In this document: in pieces, positions 49,101 to 59,909 of the stretch
Position numbering within the stretch: the first letter of the stretch is position 1
Layout: every line of letters starts with the position of its first letter
Origin: Agriotes lineatus
Lineage: Eukaryota; Arthropoda; Insecta; Coleoptera; Elateridae
Length of the DNA stretch: 64,000 nt
Direction: 5' to 3'
NCBI GenBank assembly: GCA_940337035.1
Contig: OW679202.1
Coordinates: forward strand, 17,149,200-17,213,199
Translations under genes and position numbers: made by a program
Notes under the pieces: model-generated
The model's database searches: none
What the model saw: the letters and a program-made list of their open reading frames with translations, nothing else
Told to the model about the DNA's origin: nothing

Positions 49101-52100
49101 GTTTTGAACCTTTGAAGATGTAAGCAAATAAAAATTTGATTTATAGCTTGCTGCGTTTGCAGTTTTTAGGCCATCAGGTCCCCAGAAATCGATAATTTGT
49201 TATTTTTTATGATAGCAGGTAGGTACGCAATAACCAAGTAATCTAAGTACATACGCAGTACGTATCAGGATCAGGTTATTTTTCATTCGAATACTTGGAA
49301 TGAACACCGAGTTACACAGGTCATTCGAATAAGCCCATCACTACTTAGAATCCAATCTCGAACACGAATTTTCATTTTTTGCTTCCTGGTATAAATCACC
49401 CTGTATAGACAGACGCATTTCATCCTTGGGATTACCACGACGTTACTATTTATAATGAAGTTTTGATTGACTCTAGATTGTTTTGGTCACCTTTATTGAC
49501 ATTTTGTCTTGCAATTTTTTCATAACTTTTTATTAATTTTCTGCGCATGTGATCATAGATTTATCCTCATGATTTTTCTGTATTAATTTATACAGGTAGT
49601 TTTGATTTGTTCTTTTATGTACTATTAGCAAACATTGCAGCCATCTCTGTTCTTTATGCAAATTATAGTATCAGTTTTACTGCCTTCTGCTTTCATTAAT
49701 TTTAAATCTCATATTCTTTTTCTTTTATAATATTTCCTTAATATCTTAAAATTATTATAAATTTGATTTTGAGAAATAATAAGTGCGATTTAACGTAATA
49801 TATTGTTTTATATATATATAGTCGACTACAATATTAACTTTATTATTAGGGCTACATGTCACAGCCTGGATATTACCCTCGACATAACATCTATGGTCCA
49901 GGCCAGCCTCGCTACAATTATGATCCACGTCGCAATAACTCTGCTCGAAATTACCATGCCCACTATGAAAATCGTTACTACGGGCAATACAGATACCAAC
50001 ATCCTCCTGGGGAACCATTTTCTATTCGTTTACGTGTTGGAGAGCGCGAGTATCCTGGCATGGGTTACACTGTACAAGCAGCTCGACATGACGCAGCATC
50101 CAAAGCTATAGAAGATATAAAGCAGAAAGAAATGGACGATAATCAACAGTGCCCAGTTGTTAACGAAAATGGTAAATACATCGATTATGTTTGCGACGTA
50201 AGATCAAAATGTTTCGTTACAGCGTTACCACCAACTGACATTTGCAATGAGCTTAACACAGAATTAAAATCTCCAATTTCGTTAGTTCACGAAATAGCCT
50301 TGAAAAGAAACCTGAATGTAATTTTTGAAGTGTTGAGCGAAAAGGGACCCCCTCATATGAAGGTCTTCGTAACGCAATGCCGTGTTGGAGATTTGATGGC
50401 AGAGGGAGAAGGGAATGGTAAAAAGATATCAAAAAAACGAGCTGCGGAGAAGATGCTCGAGGAATTGGGGAAGTTAGGACCACTCCCAAACACAACCAAT
50501 TTGGTGACGATGAAACGCAAACGTGTTGTAAATAAAAAGAAACAACGTAATTTAATTAAAGTTAATTCCGATCGAAACTCCGACTATACCGAAGAAATTA
50601 ACCCCATTTCGCGCTTAATTCAGATTCAGCAGGCTAATAAAGAAAAAGAGCCTGTTTATAATGTAAGTAAAATTTCTTATCACTGTAGTAGGAGAAAAAT
50701 AGAGTATTTTTGTTTATTATAGGTCATTGAAGAACGAGGTGCACCAAGACGCCGCGAATTTGTAATCGAAGCATCGGTTAATGGACATATTTCAACTGGT
50801 GTAGGCCCAAATAAGAAGATTGCCAAGCGGAATGCTGCAGAAGCTTTGTTGGCATTGTTGGGCTACACTAACTCTCCTGCCCCTCAAAGCACACCTAAAC
50901 CTGTTATTAAGGTAATCTGTCAATAAATTGAAAATATTTTGATATTATACTTCTTTTCTTATATCTAGGTTGAAAAAGAAACCGAACAAGTCGAAAAGCC
51001 ACGAAAAGTAACTTTCATGGAAGAAAAACAAGAGAGCGCTGTAGGAGGCAGTGGAGGACGCCAGTTAGTACCAGGTTTATTGTTGGTCAATGATCAGTCT
51101 GGGGCTTTCCAACAGGTTTGTATTTTTGTGTAACAATTAGTGGCGAAAAGATTAGTACTTTTACGATTACGATTTTTAAAAAAATAATCGTATGGTTACG
51201 ATTAATCATTTTCTATTACCAGAAACTTGAAAATATTTACAGCTTTTGCCAGATCTGGAAACATAAAGTAGTGTAACAAGGCAAAAAATAAATTCATACT
51301 AGAACATTCAACAAGAGTGAACACCCAAAAACCTTGTTTAACCAATAAAATTTTCAGGGAAATAGACGAGCATTGAAAGCTCTGAAATAAATATGAAAAA
51401 ACTTGGACAGGAGAATTGTTCATTCAGTACCGCATCCATAAGTTTTACAAAGTGGGGTATATATATGTGTATATTTTGGAAATAATGGGCTGCATATATT
51501 CCGTTCTGTAGTTACAAAAGAAATTACAGAATTGGCACTTGAGAACAGCATACTTACATCAACCCAACACGGATTCTTATCAAAATGATAGTCACTAATT
51601 TGGTTACCTGCTTAGACTGTTGGACTTCAAATTTTGACAATGGACAACCAACTGATGTCATATACTTTGACTTCAGAAAAGCGTTCATTAAAGTCCCGCA
51701 CCACCGATTGCTAATGAAACTTCAACACTATGAAATCCAAGGCAACCTACTCAGTGAATAGGTTCCTTACAAATCGCAACTATATCCGCATATGTGTCAC
51801 TGCGAGTAGACGTACGTACCTGCTCTCTAGTGCCGTATAATAATTATTTATAATAAATACATGATAACGAGTGCAAAATAACAGCAAACAACATGCCGTT
51901 TACACGTGATCAAATTGATGACATCAATTAAATTGTCTCAATATCCGTCATCAAATTTATTAAAAAACTGACTGTGGATAAGTATTTTATTGAGAAAATT
52001 TCTACACACATTTCCAGCAGTGTAAGCAAGAAGTTAGAAGACTTTATTTACGATGATTGTGCGTCTAACTTGGTTAGTAGGCCATCGTTCATTCAAAGCT

Positions 52101-55100
52101 TAATCATCTAAACAAACAAATAATAGAGGTAATGGACATGCATGCTCCTTTGAGAACAGTACGAGTAAGAATACTACTTGCGTCATGGTTGATTGTTGTA
52201 AGGCATATGATGAAATTGCATGATCGAACATGTACTAAAGCAAAAAAGACGGGCTTCCTTCTGATAGGAATTATTATGTCACTTTAAAAAACTATACAAC
52301 AGGCGCAATTAAAAGGAAAAAAGAAAAGCTTACGTAGAATACATTTCAAGGCAAAATCAATCTAAAAATGTATGGACAACTCTTACATCATTTAATATTA
52401 ATACAAAATCTGAGGTGTGTCTGACCGAAAATCTAACTGATGTTGAAACTATTGTAATGACATTCGAGCCGGATCGCGTGCAGACAGATTAGTCAGCCTT
52501 GTAGGTCATTCCAGAACGACCTCAGTGATTAATGCGCGCGATGTCAGTATTTCTAGAATAGTCTATCCATATTGCGAAGCCTCCAGAAGGAATCACCCGG
52601 CGATATATAAGCAAGCGCAGCGGAAGAATGAACAGTCCGAATCTAGCTTTGAAGTGCGCGAAGCTTGCCATATAAATCGTTTGTGTTTAAGTCGTGTGTA
52701 AATACTTACTTACTTACTTAGTCTGGCCCTTTTGTACCTATTGGTGTCAAGGGTTGGTGTCATTTGGTGGAAATTCCTCCAGATTTTCCTGTCTTGTGTT
52801 AGTTCAGTCGCTTCCCTCCATTGTTTTCCTCTTTCATTTAGAATTTTGTCTACCGTATCATTCCATTTTGTTCTGGGTCTTCCCCTAGGTCTCGTTGCTT
52901 GTACCCTGCAGTTCCATATTATCTTGGTGATGTTGTTTTCACCCAATCTGTTTAGATAGCCGAACCCTCAATAAAGTGCCTTATTGATTTGATTCCCAGG
53001 TCCCGTCTTATTTTTTCTTTTCTGAGTCTGTCTATTTTGGTTACTCCTTTTATTTTATGCGGGAATTTCACCTCGACTGCTGGTAGTCGTTTGCTTTGTC
53101 CTTCGTTTAAGGTCCATGTTTCGCTCCCGTACATGAGGGTGGGGACGTATACTGCTTTGTAAACTCTGCTTTTAACGTCTTGGGATATTGCTTTTTTGTT
53201 TATAAGACCGTTGTAGATTGCCCCATATACTCTGTTTGCCTTTTTTATTCTGTTGTTTAGTTCTTCCATCGGCCGTTTTCACTAATTATGGATCCTAGGT
53301 ATACTAAATTTTCAACTTGTTCCAGGTTTTTGTGCCTTAGTTCCACTGTAATGCTTTCGTGCTGTCTTGCAATTACCATTGTTTTTGTTTTTTTTTAAAT
53401 TTATCTCCATATTCCTTTCTCTCAACGCCTCATCCCATATTTTTATATTTTGTTGTAGAGTTTCCTTGTTGTTTGCCACTATCAGCATGTCATCAGCGTA
53501 TGCCATTTCGGATATGTGGACTGGTTTCAATTTATAAAACACTGCGTGGTATTTCCTGGTTTTCTCTTTAACTTCCTTAGTCACCTCATCTAGCAATAGT
53601 ATAAAGTGTAAAGGGCTTAAAATTCCCCCTTGTGTGACTCCTAATTTTGTTAGAAACGGTTTCGATTCTTTGTTGTCTGTTCTGATATAGTTCTGGCATG
53701 TTTTATAAAGGCTCTGTTTACTAGTTATCAGTTCATCTTTCACTCTTCTCTTTGTTAGGACTTGCCATATTTCTTCTCTTGCTATGCAATTGAAAGCTTT
53801 AATTAAGTCTACAAAGCAGCAGTATATCTTCTGGTCGTACTCGATTGCTCTCTCGGTCATTTGCCTAAGGCTGAAAATTGGGTCCATTGTTCCTTTCCCC
53901 GGTCTAAATCCGCAGTGAGTTTCCTCTAGTAGTGGTTCAACTTGTTTCCTCAGTCTGTTTTCTAGAATTTGTTCAAAAAACTTCCTGGGTACACAGAATA
54001 GGGATATTCCTCGATAGTTTCTGCATTTCTTGCTGTCCCCTTTCTTGAAAATGGGTAAGAAGACTTCCACTTCATCTCTGGGTATTGTATTTTCATTCCA
54101 TACTTTAATCATAATTTTAAGTAGTAATCTTTCACCGGCATTTCCCATAAATTTAACCATTTCAGGGCTTATCGTATCGTGTCCACAAGCTTTACCTTCT
54201 AGTGTCTTTGTTTGGTTTTTTCCCTGGTTAACTTCTTTCTTCTTCACTTCCGTTTCAGTGCCATCTAGTAGAGTTAGGAAGTATTGTCTCCATCTCTCTA
54301 AAATGTCTTCGCTTTTCGTTATGACTTTACCCTCTTTATCTTCTAATTAGTGCAGTGGGCTTTTCTTCTCTTTCCTGAAACTTTTCAGGACTTGGAAGAA
54401 CAGCTTTTGGTTGTTCCTGTAATTTCCCTCCATGGTTTTTCCGAAGTTTTCCCATGTTTTGTTTTTGACCTCCTGTACTTTTTTCTTTGTAATATTTCTT
54501 TGGATTTTGTACGCTTCTAGGTCTTCCTGTGAAGTTGAACTCTGATATCTTTTCCATAGTTTTTTTTTCTTTCCTATTTCGTTCTTAACTTCTTGAGTCC
54601 ACCATGCTGTCTGCTTTATGTTTTTCCTCATTTTACTTTTGTCACAGCTTTTCTCTGCCGCATTTAGGAGCATTTCCTTAAATTTCGTCCATAATTGTTC
54701 TAAGTCTGCTTCTTCATTTTCCGTTTCCATTTCTAATTCTTCTTTGATGTGTTCCTGATATTTGTGTTTATAGTCTTCTTCTCTTAGTTTATGTGTCTTG
54801 ACTCTTTTCACTACTGAGTTGTCTACTTCTTCTTGTCTTGGCTGTGTTTTTTGTGTGCTCGCTTTTATTTCTGTCACTACTAGAAAGTGGTCGCTATCGA
54901 TTTCTGGCTCTCTTCTAATTCTGGTGTCTTTTACGTGTTTTCGAATGTGTTCTGGAACAATTATATAGTCTATTATGGAGGCTTCATTCCTGCTAGGCAT
55001 TCTTCTGGTGATTTTGTGGATAGGAACATTTTACCATTGGTGTTTAGTGTTTCTTCTCCTTCGTTATCTATTACTCCTGCGTATTTCCTGAAATTTCTCC

Positions 55101-58100
55101 CCACTCTCCCGTTAAAGTCTCCCATCAATATGTTCCTTTGATGGATTCCTAAACTTCCTGCATCTGCATAAAATTTCTTCTTGGTCTCTTTTTTATTGTT
55201 GTCGTTTGGCGCATAAACTACTACTACACTTAACAGTTTTTCTTCATCTATCATTAATTCTAATTCTATCTTTAAAATTCTATGTGTGAACATCTCCCAG
55301 CTCCTAATTTTATCTTTCCATTCCGCTGCGATCAAGCAGGCGACACCCAACTGTGCTCTTTCTTCCTTGTCCACTCCTTTATATATTAAGATGTGGCCTT
55401 CGTCTGTCTCTATGCAGCCTTGACCTTTCTTTTTGGTTTCCGTTAGTCCTAGCAGTTTCAGTCTGGTATTGTTAAATTCGTTCACTAGTTCCTTCTCTTT
55501 TCCGTTCAGACTTTTCACGTTCCAACTACCTATTTTAATTATTTCCGTTTCCTTCTTTGCATCATCCGTGATCATGGTTCGTTTCATTACCGTATATCCG
55601 TCCGTTAGCTGTGTTGTGGTTAGTTTTTTGAGTCCTCAGCCTTTATTAGACTGCCTCCTTTTTCCTGAGCCCATTTGAATATCACACCGTCTGCTATTAA
55701 TTTCTTGTAGCTTACTTTGGTTCTCTTCCCCTTGCTTTTTTCCTCTCTTGCTACTTTCCTGATTGCTGCTTGAATTTTTTGTTTGTTTTGGGTGAGGTCA
55801 CTGTCGATGTAAATGTGATCTGGTAGTTTCTTATTCTGTTTTAGGATTTCCAATTTTTGCTCGAAGTTCTTGCATTTTATGATTACTGCATTGTCCTCTG
55901 GTTTTCCTATTTTGTATGCTTCTTCTATCATGGTCGATGTTCCTAGTTCTTTTTGCATAAAGTTTGTCACTTCTTGCCTCAGATTTTTGCCTGCGAAGTT
56001 GTTTCCTTTCCGTGTGTAAATAAATAAAGTGTATTTGTTGTTAGAAATAGTTCCTGTTAGTGTATAAATAATTTGTGTTCCGTATTAATAATTCTTGTGT
56101 TTTTGTTAAATCGTTAAATTGCTGTAGATAAATGCTTAAAACAAGAAGCGGCGTATAATTTTTAATAGCCCAGAAGATAAATCGTAACACTATCAACAAT
56201 TACTTTATTAATTCTACCTCATTTCTTGATCTTCCTAAAATTGACGAAATTATTGATAATTACAAAACTAAATTAAAACACCAACCGTGCATTTTCGTTT
56301 GAGCAAACAACAGCCAATGGGATTAATAAAATCAAGCAGCTTAAATCGAATGCTATTGGGCTTGATTGTATAAATTTTAAAATGATAAAATTATGTATTC
56401 CCCTTATTCTGAACTCCTGGAACATGTAAACAGTTTTGTCTTGTTAATGCAGGTGTTTCCCAAGTTTGGAAGGAAGCCCTTGTAACTCCGTTGTGTAAAA
56501 ACAAAAATCCTAAAGAATAGAATGACCTTAAACCCATAAGTATCTTATCAACGTTATCAAAACTACTAGAAAAAATAGTCAACGTGCAATTTTGTTCTTA
56601 TTTGTATAAATGCAATATAATACCAAACATACAATCAGGTTTTAGGCGCCAACACAGCACAACCGCCGTTTACTTCATATTACCAATGAAATTAACGCAT
56701 GGGATAAAGGAAAAACTTCAATCTTGGTTTTATTTGACTACAGCAAGGTATCGTTTAAGAAAAAAACTCATGCAGCATGCCATAATCAAATTGAAGTTTG
56801 CCATAACTTGATACATATGTTGAAGCAAATGAACTACTCAGAGAGAACTAAATTACATCTTGATCTTGAACTATTTTCCTAAAAATATACAAAACACTTT
56901 ATAAAAACAATTTTTATTGACTGTTATGATTAATACACTCATTGTGTAAATGTAATCTTATTTTCCTTTTTGCTTGATGCAAGTAAACTTAATGCAGTGT
57001 AAACTTTTGCTTGTCACAGTGACAGATGTGTTCATAAACAAAATGCAATCTGACATTCACCTACAGACTTAAGTTAAGACATGACTTGATTTTCTATCTT
57101 TTTTTTCCAAGGCCCACCCTAAATGAGTTTTTTTTTGCTGACAGGATATTTAATACTGTTAATCATGAGATCCTTTGTGCTAAGCTGGAATATTATCATT
57201 TGGAACGAAATTCTATTAAATTGATAAAAAACCATTTAAGCGATAGAATACAAAGTGTGAAGTTAGATGCCAAAATATCGGCATCCCATGCCCTGTGGTT
57301 AAGGGCGTACCTTAGGAAAATGTGCTTGGACCATTAAGTTTGTGGATATGCACTGCTATGCTGATGATACACAGTTCTTTTCTTTTCCTCATGCTAATGA
57401 TCATATAATTAATAAATTAAACAGTGACTTAGACTCTATATTTAATTTTTCAACAAAATTGCAATTACAAATTAATACAAAGAAATCGTTTGTCATGTTA
57501 TTTGGCAAAGACAAAGATTAAAACTTTCAGGTGAAAATGAATGCTTATAAAATTTCCAATGAAACGAAAAAAATATATACAGGGTGTCCCGTTTAAAAAA
57601 CATGTTTGCTTTATAGCTAAAAATTGACAGCTCACAGCAAAAATCTGACTACGCCACTGGATTCTACGTAAAAAACTGTATGAGAGCCAGTTTTTAGCTT
57701 TGCGATATGTTAAAGGATAAGGGAGATACGAGGGGGGTCCCAAAATGCAATATTTTCAATTTTGCCGTGTAGGTATCGTAGAAACGAAGCGGGATATGAA
57801 AAGTTTGTTTATACCATCTTTATTTTCACAAAAAAGTAGCACAGTATTGCGAAAACCGCAACTCTCTATCTTTACTTGTAAGTAAGATACACTGTAATAT
57901 CATCGAAAATGGGACACCCTGTACATGGGTTAAACTTACGTTGTTCAGGTTTAAACATTCCACAACATTCTACAGCCATGTTTCGGCGATCCTTTGTGTA
58001 CAATGCTGTAACCGCTTAGAATGGCATTCCACATGAAATAAAAAAATATTCAATGATAAATTTCAAAAAACGTTTACATAAATATCTTTTGAATCATTAA

Positions 58101-59909
58101 CTATAGCCTGCTCAAAATTTTAGTTTTCATATTTTTTCCTTAAACATATTTTTTATTTATTATGCGTTGAGTATTTACATTGCATATTGATTATTGGTTA
58201 TTATTTACTGTAATTTTTAATTTTTGCTTATACGCTTATATCCTGGTTTCCTTGTGTGACACATGTTAAATTTGCTTTGTGTAATAACGTTATATTCTTA
58301 GTTGGTTAAGTGGAAGAATGGCCTAGCTGAACTTCGCCAAATTTAAAAATAAGAAAAATTCATTATAACTACTAAGTCCGTGTTAATAGGGTAACATCGA
58401 TCGAATATCTAGTCAACAGCGGAGTGCCCCAAGGCTCAGTATTCAGACTTCTCTTGTTTTTAATTCATGTCACTGATCTACTAAGCGGTATCAAAGCCAC
58501 CATAATTTCCTTTGCACACTATACCAAAATTTTCAAAAATCCACTGACAGGTAGATGAACAGAACTAACAGCAGATCTTGAGTTAATTTTAACATTGGAC
58601 GAATATATAGGCAATGTCACTAAATGAGGCAAAGTGCACTGTTCTTAATATTAAGAGATATATTCTAATATTTGAAAAAGTCTAGATACCATGAGTATGA
58701 TAATGAAGTACCGGTCAGGCTTTCTTGAGAGTTTTGGTCTAAAATGGCAGGTCGAGGCTACGGATTACTTCTTCTGAAGTCCCTCCATCTGCATCACCTT
58801 TAAAACGCTGTACTAGGTGATCTGGCTAGCACCACGGTTCGGCGTTTTCATTGCTTCTCTATTAGTCCTATATCAACATCGTAACTTCTTAACAAAACAA
58901 CCCCCATATACAATACAAATTAAACAACTTCACCCTCCAGCAGGATGAAGAACAAAAAGACCTGGGAATAATAATAACGGCTAATCTAAAATGGGAAAGA
59001 GGGGAGCCATATGATACGGCTTCCAACTCCTACAGTTTACAACTCTAAGGAGTGAAGATTAAAAGGAGACCTGATTGAAACTTACAAAATACTAAATAGT
59101 TATTATCCGGCGAAACTCAAATTCAAAATCTCGCATCATAATCGCAACTTACAAAGGACACTCCAGGAAACTAAAGAAAGAAAACAACAACAGCCTTGTT
59201 AGAAAACATTTCATAGTCGATCGTGTTGTATATCAGAAAACACAGTACAAATCAGTTTAAAAATAGACTAGATCGAGAAATGGCTAACACCAGATCAATT
59301 ATAATAGTTATTGCAATTATCTGAATCACTTTAAAAATTCTAATTAAGTCTATGGATTTAAAAAACTTAATACCTCAAATAAATATCTAACGAATTAAAT
59401 TTTTCAGACAAAAGGTAAATTGGGAAGCTCTGAAATGTTGAATTCAGGCTCTGGTAGTGCTCCAACTGAGGTGAAGAAAACCGGTCAGGTGCAGGTCGCC
59501 AAGAAATCTCCTCAAGTGACGCAGAGTGTACGAGCTAAGGACCAGTTACTGTATTTAGCCCAACTACTTGGGGTGCAAGTGCAGTTCTCCGATTTTCCAA
59601 AGGCCAATCATGAAATGTATCTCACGTTGGTATCCTTAAGTACAACCCCGCCACAAGTGTGCCATGGCGAAGGGCCTACTACCGAAACTTCGCACGAAAA
59701 GGCTGCCCTAGAGGCGTTGAATGTTCTGTCAGAACTAGGTTTGGACAACGTTACCCCTAACAAAGAAAGTAATGCAGAAAGGTGAGCGACGAAACTATCG
59801 TAATTTTGTCGTTTATTATTTTTTTTCCTGTAGTGTTCACGGAGGTAGTACTGCTAAACCCCAAGTGGTTCCAAAGGCAGGGCTGAACCAAAATGGAATT
59901 AAAAAGTAA
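45823..59909 (+). CDS. stau: Staufen, dsRNA-binding RNA-transport protein (5' incomplete)
   Basis: Six coding exons, 45,823-46,110, 49,850-50,662, 50,723-50,911, 50,969-51,115, 59,408-59,781 and 59,834-59,909, join in frame with GT-AG introns to give about 628 residues and a TAA stop. Domains in order: second half of dsRBD1 (residues 1-50), dsRBD2 (68-190, split by a loop), dsRBD3 (236-306), dsRBD4 (347-412) and dsRBD5 (about 521-594). In insects Staufen binds structured 3' UTRs and drives mRNA localisation and translation control, with dsRBD5 contacting protein partners such as Miranda. The KK-A-A motif of dsRNA-binding helices is seen in dsRBD1 (SIKKAQHSAA), dsRBD3 (GKKISKKRAAEKML) and dsRBD4 (NKKIAKRNAAEALL); dsRBD5 lacks it (TSHEKAALEAL), as in other Staufens. 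The N-terminus is not in view. Order, loop position and exon text make staufen almost certain; assignment to one of the possible beetle paralogues is less so. Confidence 0.93.
46111..47289. other. stau intron 1, first part: no element defined
   Basis: AT-rich intron sequence. GGTTAGTGG-type words around 46,790-46,810 and CACTCAACAACCATC at 46,451 hint at an old inverted repeat. No borders could be set. Confidence 0.4.
47713..48342 (-). mobile_element. pogo/Tigger-type MITE, copy 1
   Basis: The ends CAGTCAGATCTCGCC and GGCGAGGTCTGACTG lie beside TA (47,711-47,712 and 48,343-48,344). The body is shared with 63,417-63,935 in the opposite orientation (AATTTATTTCCGGTCCGATT-type words, CACTTATCGAGCCTATTCCT). 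Removing the element and one TA rejoins codons of the surrounding LINE. It contains a second MITE at 47,815-48,006. Confidence 0.85.
47815..48006. mobile_element. PIF/Harbinger-type MITE, nested
   Basis: 192 bp, nearly palindromic. CGGCCGGTCTTATGAAGACC at the left pairs with GACCTTCATAAGACCGGCC at the right, and pairing continues through CTAATCTGACGTTAA and GCTGTTAAAATAA. It is flanked by TAA on both sides (47,812-47,814 and 48,007-48,009), the three-base duplication usual for PIF/Harbinger. The other copy of the host MITE lacks it and shows one TAA at that point. Confidence 0.85.
48867..49343. mobile_element. hAT-type MITE, 477 bp
   Basis: TIRs TAGTGATGGG and CCCATCACTA are flanked by a perfect 8-bp duplication, CTTAGAAT (48,859-48,866 and 49,344-49,351). 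Several subterminal copies of CATTCGAATA-like words occur near both ends, as expected of transposase-binding repeats. No coding frame. Confidence 0.9.
49352..49849. other. stau intron 1, last part
   Basis: AT-rich, ending in a TATATATATA tract (49,810-49,820) and the exon 2 acceptor TTATTAG. ACCCTGTATAGAC at 49,401 resembles a Tc1-type end without a partner. Confidence 0.4.
49850..50662 (+). CDS. stau: stau coding exon 2: dsRBD2 loop, dsRBD2 end, dsRBD3, start of dsRBD4
   Basis: 271 codons, phase 0 at both ends (AG at 49,848-49,849, GT at 50,663). The first 50 residues are a loop rich in Tyr, Asn, Arg, Gly and Pro (YNYDPRRNNSARNYHAHYE), standing where the fly protein has its dsRBD2 insertion. 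Then come PFSIRLRVGEREYPGMGYTV and ARHDAASKAIEDI, completing dsRBD2. dsRBD3 follows: SPISLVHEIALKRNLNVIFE, PPHMKVFVTQC, then GEGNGKKISKKRAAEKMLEE. A basic linker (MKRKRVVNKKKQRN) and the opening of dsRBD4 (NPISRLIQIQQANKEKEPVY) end the exon. The frame stays open 20 codons into the short intron before a stop. Confidence 0.93.
50723..50911 (+). CDS. stau: stau coding exon 3: rest of dsRBD4
   Basis: 63 codons after a 60-base intron. VIEERGAPRRREFVIEASVN supplies the strands, and NKKIAKRNAAEALLALLGY the RNA-binding helix of dsRBD4. A short Ser/Pro/Thr linker follows. Confidence 0.92.
50969..51115 (+). CDS. stau: stau coding exon 4: linker with PGLLLV motif
   Basis: 49 codons after a 57-base intron. 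Acidic/basic linker (EKETEQVEKPRKVTFMEEK), then RQLVPGLLLVNDQSG, which matches in position the conserved 'PGILIL' segment between dsRBD4 and dsRBD5 of fly Staufen. Confidence 0.9.
51490..51815 (+). mobile_element. CR1-like LINE, left part
   Basis: RT text in frame with breaks: NSILTSTQHGF (about 51,547), TDVIYFDFRKAFIKVPHHRL (51,655-51,715) and LMKLQHYEIQGN. The same element seems to resume at 58,382 after a 6.6-kb insertion, since the next block (SIEYLVNSGVPQGSV) is found there. Confidence 0.6.
52710..55587 (-). pseudogene. ORF2 (endonuclease-RT) of the 52.7-56.0 kb LINE
   Basis: Endonuclease at 55,587-54,973: KIGSWNVKSL, LLGLTETKKK, VVVYAPND and LMGDFNGRVG. A frame change at about 54,990 leads to ASIIDYIIVPEHI and DSDHFLVVTE, the last endonuclease motif. 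After a gap the RT frame 54,247-53,312 carries KACGHDTISPEMVKF, CRNYRGISLF, GFRPGKGTMDPIFSLRQM, CCFVDLIKAFN, LGVTQGGILSP and MAYADDMLIVA. Its C-terminus is in 53,269-52,952 (VPTLMYGSETWTLN) and 52,946-52,710 (RPRGRPRTKWNDTVD). Catalytic motifs are kept; only frame breaks disable it, so it is younger than the two LINEs around it. Confidence 0.8.
55620..55970 (-). CDS. LINE ORF1, C-terminal part
   Basis: 116 codons: MTNFMQKELGTSTMIEEAYK, then ILKQNKKLPDHIYIDSDLTQ and IRKVAREEKSKGKRTKVSYK. This matches the C-terminal half of ORF1 at 44,013-44,876 in layout (EAYKIGK, a K/R-rich strand, then 'I.DG....W'). The coiled-coil half is not present because the copy is truncated at 56,010. ORF2 begins 33 bases further left. 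Confidence 0.6.
   Translation of the reverse strand: MTNFMQKELGTSTMIEEAYKIGKPEDNAVIIKCKNFEQKLEILKQNKKLPDHIYIDSDLTQNKQKIQAAIRKVAREEKSKGKRTKVSYKKLIADGVIFKWAQEKGGSLIKAEDSKN
57580..57921. mobile_element. Tc1-type MITE, 342 bp
   Basis: CAGGGTGTCCCGTTT at the left and AAATGGGACACCCTG at the right (AAAATGGGACACCCTG read on +), each beside TA (57,578-57,579 and 57,922-57,923). No coding frame. It interrupts the C-terminal part of the second LINE in intron 4. Confidence 0.8.
58382..59330 (+). mobile_element. CR1-like LINE, right part
   Basis: Reads SIEYLVNSGVPQGSVFRLLL at about 58,397-58,455 and IHVTDLLSGI. It is then broken to about 58,680, and again at 59,000-59,300 with RGDLIETYKILNSYYPAKL-like text (here KGDLIETYKILNSYYPAKLK), a C-terminal motif of CR1-type LINEs, and FKNRLDREMAN-like residues. 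It follows on from the block ending at 51,815. A GC-richer stretch at 58,730-58,860 may be a further small insertion. Confidence 0.55.
59408..59781 (+). CDS. stau: stau coding exon 5: dsRBD5
   Basis: 124 codons plus two bases, after an 8.3-kb intron. A Ser/Thr/Gln linker leads to dsRBD5: KDQLLYLAQLLGVQVQFSDF, MYLTLVSLSTTPPQVCHGEG and SHEKAALEALNVLSELGLD. The segment FSDFPKANH and the TPPQVCHG strand match the fly protein closely in order. Donor GTGAGC at 59,782. Confidence 0.93.
59834..59909 (+). CDS. stau: stau coding exon 6: C-terminus
   Basis: After a 52-base intron (AG at 59,832-59,833) the split codon AG|T gives Ser. 24 more residues follow (ending NQNGIKK) before TAA at 59,907-59,909. 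There is no known domain. The short intron and clean junction support the exon. Confidence 0.85.

Larger units (their letters stand above)
52705..56010 (-). mobile_element. LINE with ORF1 remnant and ORF2, inside the solo LTR
   Basis: A 3.3-kb minus-strand copy flanked by CGTGTGTAAATA (52,693-52,704 and 56,011-56,022). Its 3' tail at the left is a TAAG tetranucleotide run. ORF1 is 5'-truncated (55,970-55,620), with IEEAYKIGKPEDNAVIIKCK, which resembles ORF1 of the LINE at 39.9-45.4 kb. ORF2 begins at 55,587. This points to related families. The 5' truncation is moderate, as is usual for LINEs. Confidence 0.85.
52453..56189 (+). mobile_element. solo LTR, split by a LINE
   Basis: Begins TGTAATGACATTC and ends AAATCGTAACA, so it has TG...CA ends. 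CTAT stands on both sides (52,449-52,452 and 56,190-56,193), a 4-bp duplication as in Ty3/gypsy and other retroelements. A TATATAAG box at 52,604-52,611 and AATAAA words at about 56,019-56,027 suit an LTR promoter and poly(A) signal, in this orientation. Without the LINE inside, it is about 419 bp. Removing it rejoins VETI with NNYF of the surrounding LINE. Confidence 0.75.
51816..58381 (+). mobile_element. second LINE (L2/Jockey-like), itself interrupted
   Basis: Part 1 (51,890-52,452): endonuclease-RT linker text in several frames (KQIIEVMDMHAPLRTVRV, AKKTGFLL, NLTDVETI). Part 2 (56,194-56,750): LDLPKIDEIIDNYKTKL, LKSNAIGLDCINFKMIKL, PKVWKEALVT-type text, SGFRRQHSTTAV and LVLFDYSK. Part 3 (57,140-57,530): NTVNHEILCAKLEYYHLERN, YADDTQFFSF and LQINTKKSFVMLFGKDKD. 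Part 4 (57,940-58,110): C-terminal RRSFVYNAV and NGIPHEIKKYS. The parts are separated by a solo LTR, an unidentified insert of about 390 bp (56,750-57,140) and a MITE. The YADD box is intact, but the protein is broken. Confidence 0.6.
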